Shown: piece after piece, positions 7,143-15,119 of the stretch
Layout: each line of letters starts with the position of its first letter
Position numbering within the stretch: position 1 is the stretch's first letter
Source of the DNA: Bacteroidales bacterium
GTDB taxonomy: Bacteria; Bacteroidota; Bacteroidia; Bacteroidales; JAGOPY01
Direction of reading: 5' to 3'
Assembly: GCA_030638325.1 (NCBI GenBank)
Contig: DAOWEV010000009.1
Location: 1 to 16,500, forward strand
Length of the DNA stretch: 16,500 nucleotides
Translations under genes and position numbers: made by a program
Notes under the pieces: generated by a model
What the model was told of the DNA's origin: nothing
What the model saw: only the letters and a program-made list of their open reading frames with translations
The model's database searches: none

Positions 7143-9368
7143 ATGACTTTAAAGAAAATGAAACTTATTGCGGCTGTTATTTTATTCTCCCTTTCCAGCC
7201 ACCTTACTGCACAGGACAGCTATCAGGCATTCAGCCGCTACGATTATTATACCTCTGAGCAGTTTGGGGAGATCATTGTGGAAGTCCCGGAATCAAAAAT
7301 GGGGATGAGTATTAAAGTAGACCTGGTCTTTGAATATGATTTTGTACAGAAGGGCTATATTGTGCCGGCAGGCCTGCTTTCAGGGGTGCCTTTTCCCATG
7401 GAACGGCTGCACCAGGGTGATAACGAGATCACCTGCTCTTTTTATGAGAATGAAAAATGGATTGATTCCCGGAAAGTGAATGTAGTTCTGCGGGAACGCA
7501 AGCCGAACGAAGTCAGGATTGACAGGACATCAGGTGGTTTGCTGGTGGATGGCTTACCGTTTTTTCCATTTGGCTTTTATTGCTACTGGCCCGTTCAGCA
7601 GACACTGGCAGAAGAGGAAGTGGTGAAAGGCTTCAACATGATGTCTCCATACTGGAAAATTGAAAAGAAGAATTTAAAGGAAAGAAAAAAGTTTATGGAT
7701 CGTTGTGCAGCCTTGGGAATCAAGGTGAATTATAATCTTTGCAGTGTGGCTGGCGGGGGCGGGGCAGGATCCCAAAAAGACAAGGATAAATCGCCTGATG
7801 AGTTAAAATCACTTTTAATAAAGGAGGTTGAGGCTTTCAGGGATCACCCTGCCTTGTTGTCCTGGTATATATCCGATGAACCGGTGGGGCAGGGGGTTTC
7901 TCCGGAAGAATTGCAGGAACCCTATGACCTGATCAAGGAGTTGGACCCTTATCACCCGGTATCAGTGGTTTTTATGACTCCCGCGAAAGCCAGGGAATAT
8001 GAGCATGTCATGGACATTGTAATGGCCGATCCGTATCCCCTTCCCGGAGGGTCGGTAATGGAAGTTTCCCGTGTTATCAGCATGCTTAAACAGGAATTCC
8101 GATATGAGAAGCCTGTATGGATCGTGCCTCAGGCCTTTGGAGGCAATGAATGGTGGACCAGAGAACCCACCGCTGATGAACTGGAGGTCATGACTTACCT
8201 GGCTTTGATCAATGAAGCCACAGGGGTGCAATATTTTATAAGGCATGGATTGAGTTCCTTCCCAAAATCGGCCGCTGCCTGGGGTAACTGTGGTGCGATC
8301 AGCCTGGAAACGGCTGAACTGATACCTTTCCTGCTGTCAGGGCAGACTCTGTCAGGCCTGATAATCTCCCAGGAAAACGTTCAGGCCAGGGCCTGGTATA
8401 ACAAAGGTAAGATCATTATCCTGGCTGCCAATGCCCGGAATGAACCTGCGGAATATACGTTGAAACTGCCTGAAATTGCTTTTTCCGGTGAGGTTGATGT
8501 GTTGTTTAAGAACAGGAAATTGCAGATCACGGAAGGGACTATTACGGATATTATCGACGGATATGGCACCAGGGCATACCAGATTACCCTGAAGGAGGAC
8601 ATTCATCAGGAAAGAGCAATAAATACAGCCAACCTAATCATGGATCCTGGTTTTGAAGAAGTTGTAAGTCCGGGCATCCCGGCATCATGCTATGCCCGGC
8701 CGGGCCATGACAAGGGAGCAACTTACTTTATTGACTCCAGGATCGCATTTACGGGGGAGCATTCCCTGCGGTTAAATACGCCGGAAAAAGGGGCGGGGAT
8801 AAAACTCTCATTTTACCGTACCTCGCTTCCTGGCAGGCAAACTTATACGCTTTCGGTTTATGGCGCCACCGGACAATCATCCAACAATTATGAATGGCAT
8901 AAGAAATTGTTCGGGAAAGGATCATGGCAGGAAAACCCGGAGAAGCCATTGGTCTTTCAACTATCAGCGGGCGATATCACATCAGAACAATTTACTCTTT
9001 CAGAAATATGGAGAAAATATGAGGTCAGGATAGATCTGACTGATGAAGTTTCAGATTCAACAAAGGTCATCCCCATACTCGAACTGCTCAGCAAAGGGAC
9101 AGCCTGGTTTGATAATCTGTCTGTTGTCCCCGATCTGGAGCTTCGGTCTGATATCGATGCCGGTAAGAATGTTATTCATGTTGAGATCTCCTCAACGCAT
9201 GATGATGTCCGGATATTTTATACCCTTGACGGTTCCCGGCCCGACTCAACTTCTGCTGAATATATTAGTGAACCGGTAGAGATATCTGAAACAGGACTAT
9301 TAAAAGTAGTAGCCTACAAGCAGCATGAATTTTCGGGATACCTGGAAAAGGAGTATTCAGTTCATTAG
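7143..9368 (+). CDS. Putative secreted TIM-barrel glycosidase with CBM-like and chitobiase C-terminal domains
   Basis: This is a 741-aa exported protein (signal peptide ending in Leu-Thr-Ala-Gln, about residue 24) that I cannot place in a numbered GH family. An N-terminal beta-sandwich (about 28-115) leads into a barrel opening with LLVDGLPFFPFGFYCYW, similar to GH2/GH42-like clan GH-A enzymes. LLSWYISDEP (240s) offers Glu246 as a possible acid/base. Then come MADPYPLPGG and PVWIVPQAFGGNEWW, a likely strand 7. Gln330 occupies the position where a nucleophilic Glu might be expected; Glu336 is nearby. A small beta domain follows (about 400-490). After it come a jelly-roll region starting NLIMDPGFEE (about 500-660, CBM4/9-like) and a chitobiase-type domain (about 665-735, FYTLDGSRPDST) like the one in the GH20 neighbour. 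ATG 7158 is an alternative start five codons downstream. The gene closes the three-gene cluster. Polysaccharide processing is likely; activity is unproven. Confidence 0.75.
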   Translation: MTLKKMKLIAAVILFSLSSHLTAQDSYQAFSRYDYYTSEQFGEIIVEVPESKMGMSIKVDLVFEYDFVQKGYIVPAGLLSGVPFPMERLHQGDNEITCSFYENEKWIDSRKVNVVLRERKPNEVRIDRTSGGLLVDGLPFFPFGFYCYWPVQQTLAEEEVVKGFNMMSPYWKIEKKNLKERKKFMDRCAALGIKVNYNLCSVAGGGGAGSQKDKDKSPDELKSLLIKEVEAFRDHPALLSWYISDEPVGQGVSPEELQEPYDLIKELDPYHPVSVVFMTPAKAREYEHVMDIVMADPYPLPGGSVMEVSRVISMLKQEFRYEKPVWIVPQAFGGNEWWTREPTADELEVMTYLALINEATGVQYFIRHGLSSFPKSAAAWGNCGAISLETAELIPFLLSGQTLSGLIISQENVQARAWYNKGKIIILAANARNEPAEYTLKLPEIAFSGEVDVLFKNRKLQITEGTITDIIDGYGTRAYQITLKEDIHQERAINTANLIMDPGFEEVVSPGIPASCYARPGHDKGATYFIDSRIAFTGEHSLRLNTPEKGAGIKLSFYRTSLPGRQTYTLSVYGATGQSSNNYEWHKKLFGKGSWQENPEKPLVFQLSAGDITSEQFTLSEIWRKYEVRIDLTDEVSDSTKVIPILELLSKGTAWFDNLSVVPDLELRSDIDAGKNVIHVEISSTHDDVRIFYTLDGSRPDSTSAEYISEPVEISETGLLKVVAYKQHEFSGYLEKEYSVH

Positions 9369-9559
9369 GCCCTGGGCAACAACCTGGCTTTTCCTTTATG
9401 AGATTATGATACGGTGATTCCTGATTGAAAAACTGATAATCACGTATTACCTTTTTAAGTTTTTCCAATTAATATTATTAGACCCTAATTATTATATTGA
9501 AACAAACAGAGTGGTTTATACGTACAAGTCACTATTACTTACCCAAAACTTTATTAATT

Positions 9560-12500
9560 ATGAAAAGATTTACTCAGAAAACAATGCTCCTGTTGATCCT
9601 CGGTGCATTGTTCATGCCTGGTTTGACCTCAGGCCAGAAGGTGACAAATGTGAATGCATTACTCGACTTTTCAGAAAAGAAGGCTGTTGAATGGCAGCAA
9701 CAGAGAGATGTTGCTGTTGAGTATGCGAAACAAAACAATATTCCGGTCAGCTTTGAAACAGATGAGGGAACATATTTTGAATTGCAATATGTTACCAGTG
9801 AAGGGATTCCCATGTATTACATCACTGACAATGCAAATTCTGCTGCCACCATCTCAACGGATGAGGTTTATGGCGGGGGTAGTGCCGGGTTAAATCTCGA
9901 TGGAACTGGTATAATCCCTAGGGAGTGGGATGCGGGAGCTGTTCGCCTGTCGCACCAGGAATATGGTGGTCGTGTAGTGATGGGCGATGGCGCCACCACC
10001 ACACATTATCATTCAACCCATGTTGCCGGTACCATCATGGCATCCGGGCTTGTGCCAGGCGCAAAGGGAATGGCCTACAATGCCAGCCTGCGGGCTTTTG
10101 ATTGGAACTCAGATGAGTCGGAGATGGCTTCTGAAGCTGCTGCCGGCGCTCTCATGTCGAACCACTCTTATGGCTACGGCAGGGGCTGGGTCTGGATAGG
10201 CTACTGGTCTTGGTATGGAAATACCAGCATTAGCACAGATGAAGATTATCTTTTCGGATTTTATGATACACATGCCCGCGACTGGGATCAGATCGGTTAT
10301 GACGCCCCTTATTATCTTATCGTTAAATCGGCCGGCAATGACAGGGGGAATGGTCCTACAAATGGAGCTTATCCGCAGGATGGCCCCTATGACTGTATTT
10401 CCCATGCGGGAATCTCAAAGAATGTTATGACCGTTGGGGCTGTCAATGACATACAGGGAGGATATACTGGCCCTTCCAGCGTGGTGATGAGCAGCTTTAG
10501 CTCATGGGGTCCGGCCGATGACGGACGTGTGAAACCGGATATCGTAGCCAATGGTATCGGCCTGTATTCAACAGATGACGATTCAGATACTGATTATGCT
10601 TCACTGAGTGGCACATCCATGGCCGCGCCATCCGTTACAGGTTCCCTAACATTGCTCCAGCAGCACTGGGAAAACCTGAATGGATCTGGTAACTATATGC
10701 TTGCAGCCACTATTAAAGGACTGGTGATCCAAACGGCTGATGAAGCCGGATCCAATGACGGCCCTGATTGCGAGTTTGGCTGGGGACTGATGAATACTGC
10801 AAATGCCGCTCTCCTGATATCCGAAGACCAGACCCTGAATGTTATTGATGAGCTATCTCTTAACGAGGGGGGTACATATACACGGACTGTTCATTCCGAT
10901 GGCATAGAACCCTTGAAAGTTACCATTTGCTGGACTGATACTCCCGGAACACCGGTATCTGCCCAGTTGGATCCAATTAACCCCATGCTGGTCAATGACC
11001 TTGACTTGAGAATTACGTTTGCAAGCAACACATATTATCCCTGGAAACTGAACCGGGATAACCCTGCAAATGCAGCAACCAATAACGGTGAAAACAATGT
11101 GGATAATGTTGAAGTTGTTTATATTGCCAATCCGGCAGCCGGAGATTACCTCGTAACGGTTGACCATGACGGTACACTTAGCGGAAGCTCCCAGGCCTTC
11201 TCAATTATTTTTAGCGGCATTACTGATAATGTGATACCTGTACCCCCTGTTGCTGATTTTATAGCCGATAACACCAATATTTTTGAAGGGAACAATGTGA
11301 ATTTTACAGACCTTTCAACAGGCAACCCAACTTCATGGTCATGGAACTTTCCCGGGGGGACACCAGCCACAAGCACGGATCAAAACCCGACCGTTGACTA
11401 TAACACTGCTGGTACATATGATGTAACATTAATTGCAACGAATGACGAAGGCAGTGACACGGAAACTAAATTGAATTATATCACAGTTACTGATGGTTCT
11501 ATAACATATTGCGAATCAATGAGTACTAATTATTCCAGTGAATACATTTCCAGGGTTGACTTCGGAAGCTTTACTAAAAGTTCAGCCGGATCATATTATT
11601 CTGATTTTACCGGCGATATGATCTATGCCGAAGCCGGGTTGTCCTATGGTATTACCCTTACACCATGGAAGTCTAATCCATCCAGAAAAGAAGGCTGGAG
11701 AATGTGGATCGATTATAATATCGACGGGGATTTTGATGATGATGGCGAACTTGTTTTTTCTGCCAACAATAAGAGAAACCCGGTTAGTGGCACAATAACA
11801 ATTCCATCCAACGCTTCAGGACAGACCAGGATGCGTGTATCCATGCAATTAAGTGCTGGACCGGGACCATGCGAAACTTTCACTTATGGTGAGGTCGAAG
11901 ATTATTCGATCGTTTTTGCCTTAGCTGTACCACAGCCACCCGTTGCTGACTTTACTTCTGATAAGACTACGGTGGTGGTTGGACAAGACGTTCAGTTTAC
12001 GGACCTTTCTTCCAATGATCCGACCTCCTGGTCATGGTCGTTCCCGGGTGGAACACCGGCCTCAAGCACGGTCCAGAATCCGGTTATTACTTACAATACT
12101 TTAGGACCATATTCAGTAACACTGACAGCTACAAATGCTGAAGGATCGGATATTGAAACCAAGGTAGATTATATTACTGTAACAAATACCGCGGCATATT
12201 GCGCTTCTCAAGGTAACAGTAACGCATATGAGTGGATTACCCAAGTGGATATCGGTGGTTTTACTAATGCTTCCGATGCTTCCGGTTACTCTGATTATAC
12301 ATCAATGCAGATCAATTTGACACCAGGTTCTTCAAATGCCCTTACTTTGACACCTCAGTTTGTTGGTAAAGCCAGGAGGGAGTTCTGGAGGATATGGATC
12401 GACTTTAACTCAGATGGTGATTTTGATGATGCGGATGAACAGGTTTTTGTAGCGAATAACAAAAAGGCTGCAGTTACCGGAACTTTAAACATCCCTTCAA

Positions 12501-12877
12501 ATGCAACCGGGCAAACACGTTTGAGAGTCACCATGAAATATGGGGGATCCCCCTCAGCCTGTGAAACTTTCGCGTATGGAGAAGTGGAGGATTATACAGT
12601 GAACTTCAATGGGGGTACTACAAGTACTGCACCGGCTGATAATTTTGATGTCAGGATCTATCCAAACCCCGCCAGAGACGTACTGAACCTGTATATTGCC
12701 GGCCATTCTGAAAATATTACCGTTCAGATATATAACTCAATGGGTAGTGTAATGGAATCGTTTACTATGGAAAGTATTGATAAACAAATAGATTTAAGCC
12801 GTTACTCAAAGGGTATCTACTTTATTAGGATCAATGATGGCGGTAAAGTGATGCTCAGGAAATTTATTGTCAGATAA
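9560..12877 (+). CDS. Subtilase (S8) with duplicated PKD-GEVED modules and T9SS sorting domain
   Basis: This 1105-aa extracellular serine endopeptidase has a signal peptide (about 1-25), a short pro-region and an S8 catalytic domain (about 105-420). The catalytic residues are Asp124 (REWDAG), His151 (HSTHVAGT, where most subtilases have HGTHVAGT) and Ser353 (LSGTSMAAP). Asn260 (SAGNDRG) forms the oxyanion hole. A P-domain-like jelly roll follows (about 430-555). Two tandem units come next, each a PKD domain (about 562-640 and 793-875) plus a GEVED domain (about 650-790 and 880-1015) carrying acidic DxDxDGDFDD-type probable calcium loops. The end (about 1030-1105) is a type A T9SS sorting domain (RIYPNPARDVLN, MGS, SKGIYFIRI, KFIVR). 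It predicts passage through the type IX system and attachment to the cell surface or release. I chose ATG 9560 because a good signal peptide starts there, rather than the upstream in-frame TTG 9497. The gene appears to be transcribed alone. Confidence 0.93.
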   Translation: MKRFTQKTMLLLILGALFMPGLTSGQKVTNVNALLDFSEKKAVEWQQQRDVAVEYAKQNNIPVSFETDEGTYFELQYVTSEGIPMYYITDNANSAATISTDEVYGGGSAGLNLDGTGIIPREWDAGAVRLSHQEYGGRVVMGDGATTTHYHSTHVAGTIMASGLVPGAKGMAYNASLRAFDWNSDESEMASEAAAGALMSNHSYGYGRGWVWIGYWSWYGNTSISTDEDYLFGFYDTHARDWDQIGYDAPYYLIVKSAGNDRGNGPTNGAYPQDGPYDCISHAGISKNVMTVGAVNDIQGGYTGPSSVVMSSFSSWGPADDGRVKPDIVANGIGLYSTDDDSDTDYASLSGTSMAAPSVTGSLTLLQQHWENLNGSGNYMLAATIKGLVIQTADEAGSNDGPDCEFGWGLMNTANAALLISEDQTLNVIDELSLNEGGTYTRTVHSDGIEPLKVTICWTDTPGTPVSAQLDPINPMLVNDLDLRITFASNTYYPWKLNRDNPANAATNNGENNVDNVEVVYIANPAAGDYLVTVDHDGTLSGSSQAFSIIFSGITDNVIPVPPVADFIADNTNIFEGNNVNFTDLSTGNPTSWSWNFPGGTPATSTDQNPTVDYNTAGTYDVTLIATNDEGSDTETKLNYITVTDGSITYCESMSTNYSSEYISRVDFGSFTKSSAGSYYSDFTGDMIYAEAGLSYGITLTPWKSNPSRKEGWRMWIDYNIDGDFDDDGELVFSANNKRNPVSGTITIPSNASGQTRMRVSMQLSAGPGPCETFTYGEVEDYSIVFALAVPQPPVADFTSDKTTVVVGQDVQFTDLSSNDPTSWSWSFPGGTPASSTVQNPVITYNTLGPYSVTLTATNAEGSDIETKVDYITVTNTAAYCASQGNSNAYEWITQVDIGGFTNASDASGYSDYTSMQINLTPGSSNALTLTPQFVGKARREFWRIWIDFNSDGDFDDADEQVFVANNKKAAVTGTLNIPSNATGQTRLRVTMKYGGSPSACETFAYGEVEDYTVNFNGGTTSTAPADNFDVRIYPNPARDVLNLYIAGHSENITVQIYNSMGSVMESFTMESIDKQIDLSRYSKGIYFIRINDGGKVMLRKFIVR
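11243..12611 (+). repeat. Tandem duplication of a PKD-GEVED coding unit
   Basis: Within the subtilase gene, one coding unit of about 231 codons occurs twice in a row (11243-11935 and 11936-12611). Each copy starts with PPVADF, runs through SWSW-FPGGTPA and NP-ITYNT/VDYNT, and ends with CETF-YGEVEDY. The copies are clearly related at protein level but have diverged in DNA, so the duplication is old. The units probably serve as spacer or adhesion modules between the catalytic domain and the sorting domain. Confidence 0.8.
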
Positions 12878-12893
12878 AATTTTAACAGACTCT

Positions 12894-12939
12894 TGCCACA
12901 GATTCACAGATTATTTTGTTTTTCTGTGAATCTGTGGCA
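12894..12939. repeat. Perfect 17-bp inverted repeat built from CACAGATT units
   Basis: TGCCACAGATTCACAGA (12894-12910) and its exact reverse complement (12923-12939) flank a 12-nt AT-rich loop. Each arm contains the short direct repeat CACAGATT/CACAGA. The stem starts 17 bp after the subtilase stop codon but has no U-tract directly after it, so it is not a typical terminator by itself. As a transcript it would form a very stable hairpin that could protect the mRNA 3' end. The sequence resembles dispersed palindromic repeats common between genes in environmental Bacteroidota; this resemblance is from memory and was not searched. Confidence 0.85.
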
Positions 12940-12949
12940 TTCATAAAAT

Positions 12950-12985
12950 GAGCTTATGGCACTCCGGCTGTGAGCTCTTTTTTTT
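12950..12985 (+). terminator. Intrinsic terminator after the subtilase gene
   Basis: An 11-bp stem (GAGCTTATGGC at 12950-12960 with GCTGTGAGCTC at 12967-12977, three G-U pairs in RNA) closes a 6-nt loop. It is followed directly by eight T residues (12978-12985). This is a classical Rho-independent terminator for + strand transcription. It lies 72 bp beyond the subtilase stop and 82 bp before the GH97 start, and so separates the two transcripts. Confidence 0.85.
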
Positions 12986-13067
12986 GTAGATTTACTGCTT
13001 CTAAAGTTAAACTTAATTCCATTTTTAAGAAGATGACATCCCCAAGCCATCAATAAGTAAAAAGCAA

Positions 13068-15023
13068 ATGAAAAAACTACTCTTAACAACATTCATTGTC
13101 TTTCTGCTACCATTTGTGCAGTTGAATGCAAAAGACTTCCAGGTTCAATCGCCTGATGGAAAAATTATTGTGACTATTAAGAATACCGAAAGAATATTCT
13201 ATTCAGTTAGTTTTGAAGGGGGAGAGATTATCAGTGACTCACCCATATCCCTGACGGTAAATGATGGTATTCTGGGCATTAATGCGAAAGTAAAAAGGAG
13301 TCATACAGAGGAGGTATACCGGGAGATACACCCGGTTGTACGGCAAAAATCAGCAGTGATAACAGATCATTATAACCAACTCCGGCTGGATTTCAAAAGG
13401 GCATATTCACTTTTGGTGAGGGTTTATGACGATGGCCTGGCATTCCGGTGGGAAACCGGCTTTAAAGATGATATTACTGTTCTTGCTGAGGAATTCACTG
13501 TTTGCCTGAGAGCAGATCAGGAGGTGTTCTTTCCACAGGAAAACAGTATGTATACCCACCAGGAAAGAGAATACCTGCGGCTGGCTTTAAGCGGGATCAC
13601 CCCCGAAATATTCAGCTCAATCCCTTTACTGATAGATATTAAAGATGGCCCCAAAGTGGCTGTGACGGAGGCAGGCCTGTATGATTATCCCGGAATGTAT
13701 CTAAGTGGGACAGAAGATGATCCGTATTGCCTGAAAGGCATCTTTCCCTATTATCCGTTGGAGACAAAACAAACTTCCGATAGGGATGTGAAAATTATCA
13801 AACGGACTGACTATATGGCGAAGACAAAAGGAGACATGAGCTTTCCATGGAGGGTATTGGTGATTGCCGGGAAAGATGGGCAACTGATTGAGAGCCAGAT
13901 GGTTTTTAAGCTGTCTGGCGAAACCCGGCTTCACGATCTTAGCTGGATCAAACCCGGGAAAGTGGCCTGGGACTGGTGGAATGCCAACAATGTTTATGAT
14001 GTGGATTTCGAAGCGGGTATCAATACGGAAACCTATAAGCATTATATCGATTTTGCTTCTGAATATGAAATTGAATATATCATCATGGATGAAGGCTGGT
14101 ATGAGCTGGGCGACCTGATGAAAGTGAACCCGGAAATTGATATGGAAGAGCTGACTTCCTATGCGAAGCAGAAAAATGTTGGTATCATCCTTTGGGTTAT
14201 ATGGAAAACGCTCGATGATCAATTGGATGAAGCCCTGGAGCAATTTGAAAAATGGGAAATAAAAGGAATAAAAGTAGATTTTATGCAACGCGATGACCAG
14301 TGGATGGTTAATTATTATTGGAGAATCGCAAAAGCAGCAGCAGATCACCATCTCCTCGTCGATTTCCATGGTAGTTACAAACCTTCAGGCTTGAGAAGGG
14401 CTTATCCGAATGTGCTTACGAGGGAGGGTGTACGTGGACTGGAATGGAGCAAGTGGAGTGACGGGGCATCTCCTGAAAATGCTGTTACAATACCTTTCAT
14501 CAGAATGCTGGCCGGCCCGCTGGACTACACGCCGGGAGCCATGATCAATGCCACTGAATCTCAATTCAAAGCTGTTTACAGTAAACCCATGAGCCAGGGG
14601 ACACGGTGTCAACAAATGGCAATGTATGTAGTCTATGAAAGCCCGCTGCAAATGCTCGCTGACTCCCCAACCCATTATATGAAAGAAGAAGAGTGCATGG
14701 AGTTCCTGACTGCGGTACCCACGGTATGGGATGAAACTGTTGTGCTGGACGCGAGCGTGGGGAATTTTGTTTTGCTGGCGAGAAGATCAGGCAATGAATG
14801 GTATATCGGGGCCATGACGGATTGGGACCCCAGGGATCTGAAAGCAGATCTGTCGTTTCTACATGACGGTGAGTATACCCTCACCTCATGGCAGGATGGG
14901 TTCAATGCAAACCGGAATGCAGAAGATTATAAAAAATCAGTCATGACCGTTACCATGGATAATGTGCTGGACATTCACCTGGCCCCCGGTGGTGGATGGG
15001 TGGCGCGGATCGTTCCCCGATAG
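13068..15023 (+). CDS. GH97 glycoside hydrolase, retaining type (probable alpha-galactosidase)
   Basis: This 651-aa GH97 enzyme has an N-terminal signal peptide (about 1-22, ending Leu-Asn-Ala), the GH97 beta-super-sandwich (about 23-275), the TIM barrel (about 285-560, from KVAWDWWNANN) and a C-terminal beta domain (about 565-651, ending HLAPGGGWVARI). GH97 contains inverting alpha-glucosidases such as SusB and retaining alpha-galactosidases such as BT1871. Here Asp404 in IKVDFMQRDDQ fits the retaining nucleophile. Glu459 in REGVRGLEW fits the acid/base; the spacing of 55 residues is the same as between Asp415 and Glu470 of BT1871 as I recall them. An exported alpha-galactosidase is therefore the best guess; another alpha-glycoside is possible. 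The gene follows the strong terminator, so it must have its own promoter in 12986-13067, although no consensus box is evident. The symporter gene starts 97 bp downstream and may share the transcript. Confidence 0.92.
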   Translation: MKKLLLTTFIVFLLPFVQLNAKDFQVQSPDGKIIVTIKNTERIFYSVSFEGGEIISDSPISLTVNDGILGINAKVKRSHTEEVYREIHPVVRQKSAVITDHYNQLRLDFKRAYSLLVRVYDDGLAFRWETGFKDDITVLAEEFTVCLRADQEVFFPQENSMYTHQEREYLRLALSGITPEIFSSIPLLIDIKDGPKVAVTEAGLYDYPGMYLSGTEDDPYCLKGIFPYYPLETKQTSDRDVKIIKRTDYMAKTKGDMSFPWRVLVIAGKDGQLIESQMVFKLSGETRLHDLSWIKPGKVAWDWWNANNVYDVDFEAGINTETYKHYIDFASEYEIEYIIMDEGWYELGDLMKVNPEIDMEELTSYAKQKNVGIILWVIWKTLDDQLDEALEQFEKWEIKGIKVDFMQRDDQWMVNYYWRIAKAAADHHLLVDFHGSYKPSGLRRAYPNVLTREGVRGLEWSKWSDGASPENAVTIPFIRMLAGPLDYTPGAMINATESQFKAVYSKPMSQGTRCQQMAMYVVYESPLQMLADSPTHYMKEEECMEFLTAVPTVWDETVVLDASVGNFVLLARRSGNEWYIGAMTDWDPRDLKADLSFLHDGEYTLTSWQDGFNANRNAEDYKKSVMTVTMDNVLDIHLAPGGGWVARIVPR

Positions 15024-15119
15024 TTCAATGTACAATTAGCAACAAATAACCATCATGCTTTATTTCCTTCTTTCTAAAACTTTCCTTTCCTTTGCTTTTT
15101 ATAATGAAAACGGAAATTC

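Noticed and set aside
9368..9393. Possible terminator hairpin after the 741-aa gene (GCCCTGGG...CCTGGC then TTTT)
   Set aside because: The arms give only about three continuous pairs, because CCTGG is a direct and not an inverted repeat. The T-run is short.
9425..9455. Possible sigma-ABfr promoter (TTG, 20-nt spacer, TACCTTTT) upstream of the subtilase
   Set aside because: Both boxes deviate from the TTTG / TAnnTTTG consensus and the DNA is AT-rich, so chance occurrence is likely. It would also leave a leader of roughly 100 nt.
9497..9559. N-terminal extension of the subtilase from TTG 9497
   Set aside because: It would place 21 residues before a typical signal peptide that begins at ATG 9560.
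15104..15106. Alternative ATG upstream of the symporter start
   Set aside because: It is not in frame with the symporter (16-nt offset). ATG 15120 opens directly into the first transmembrane region.
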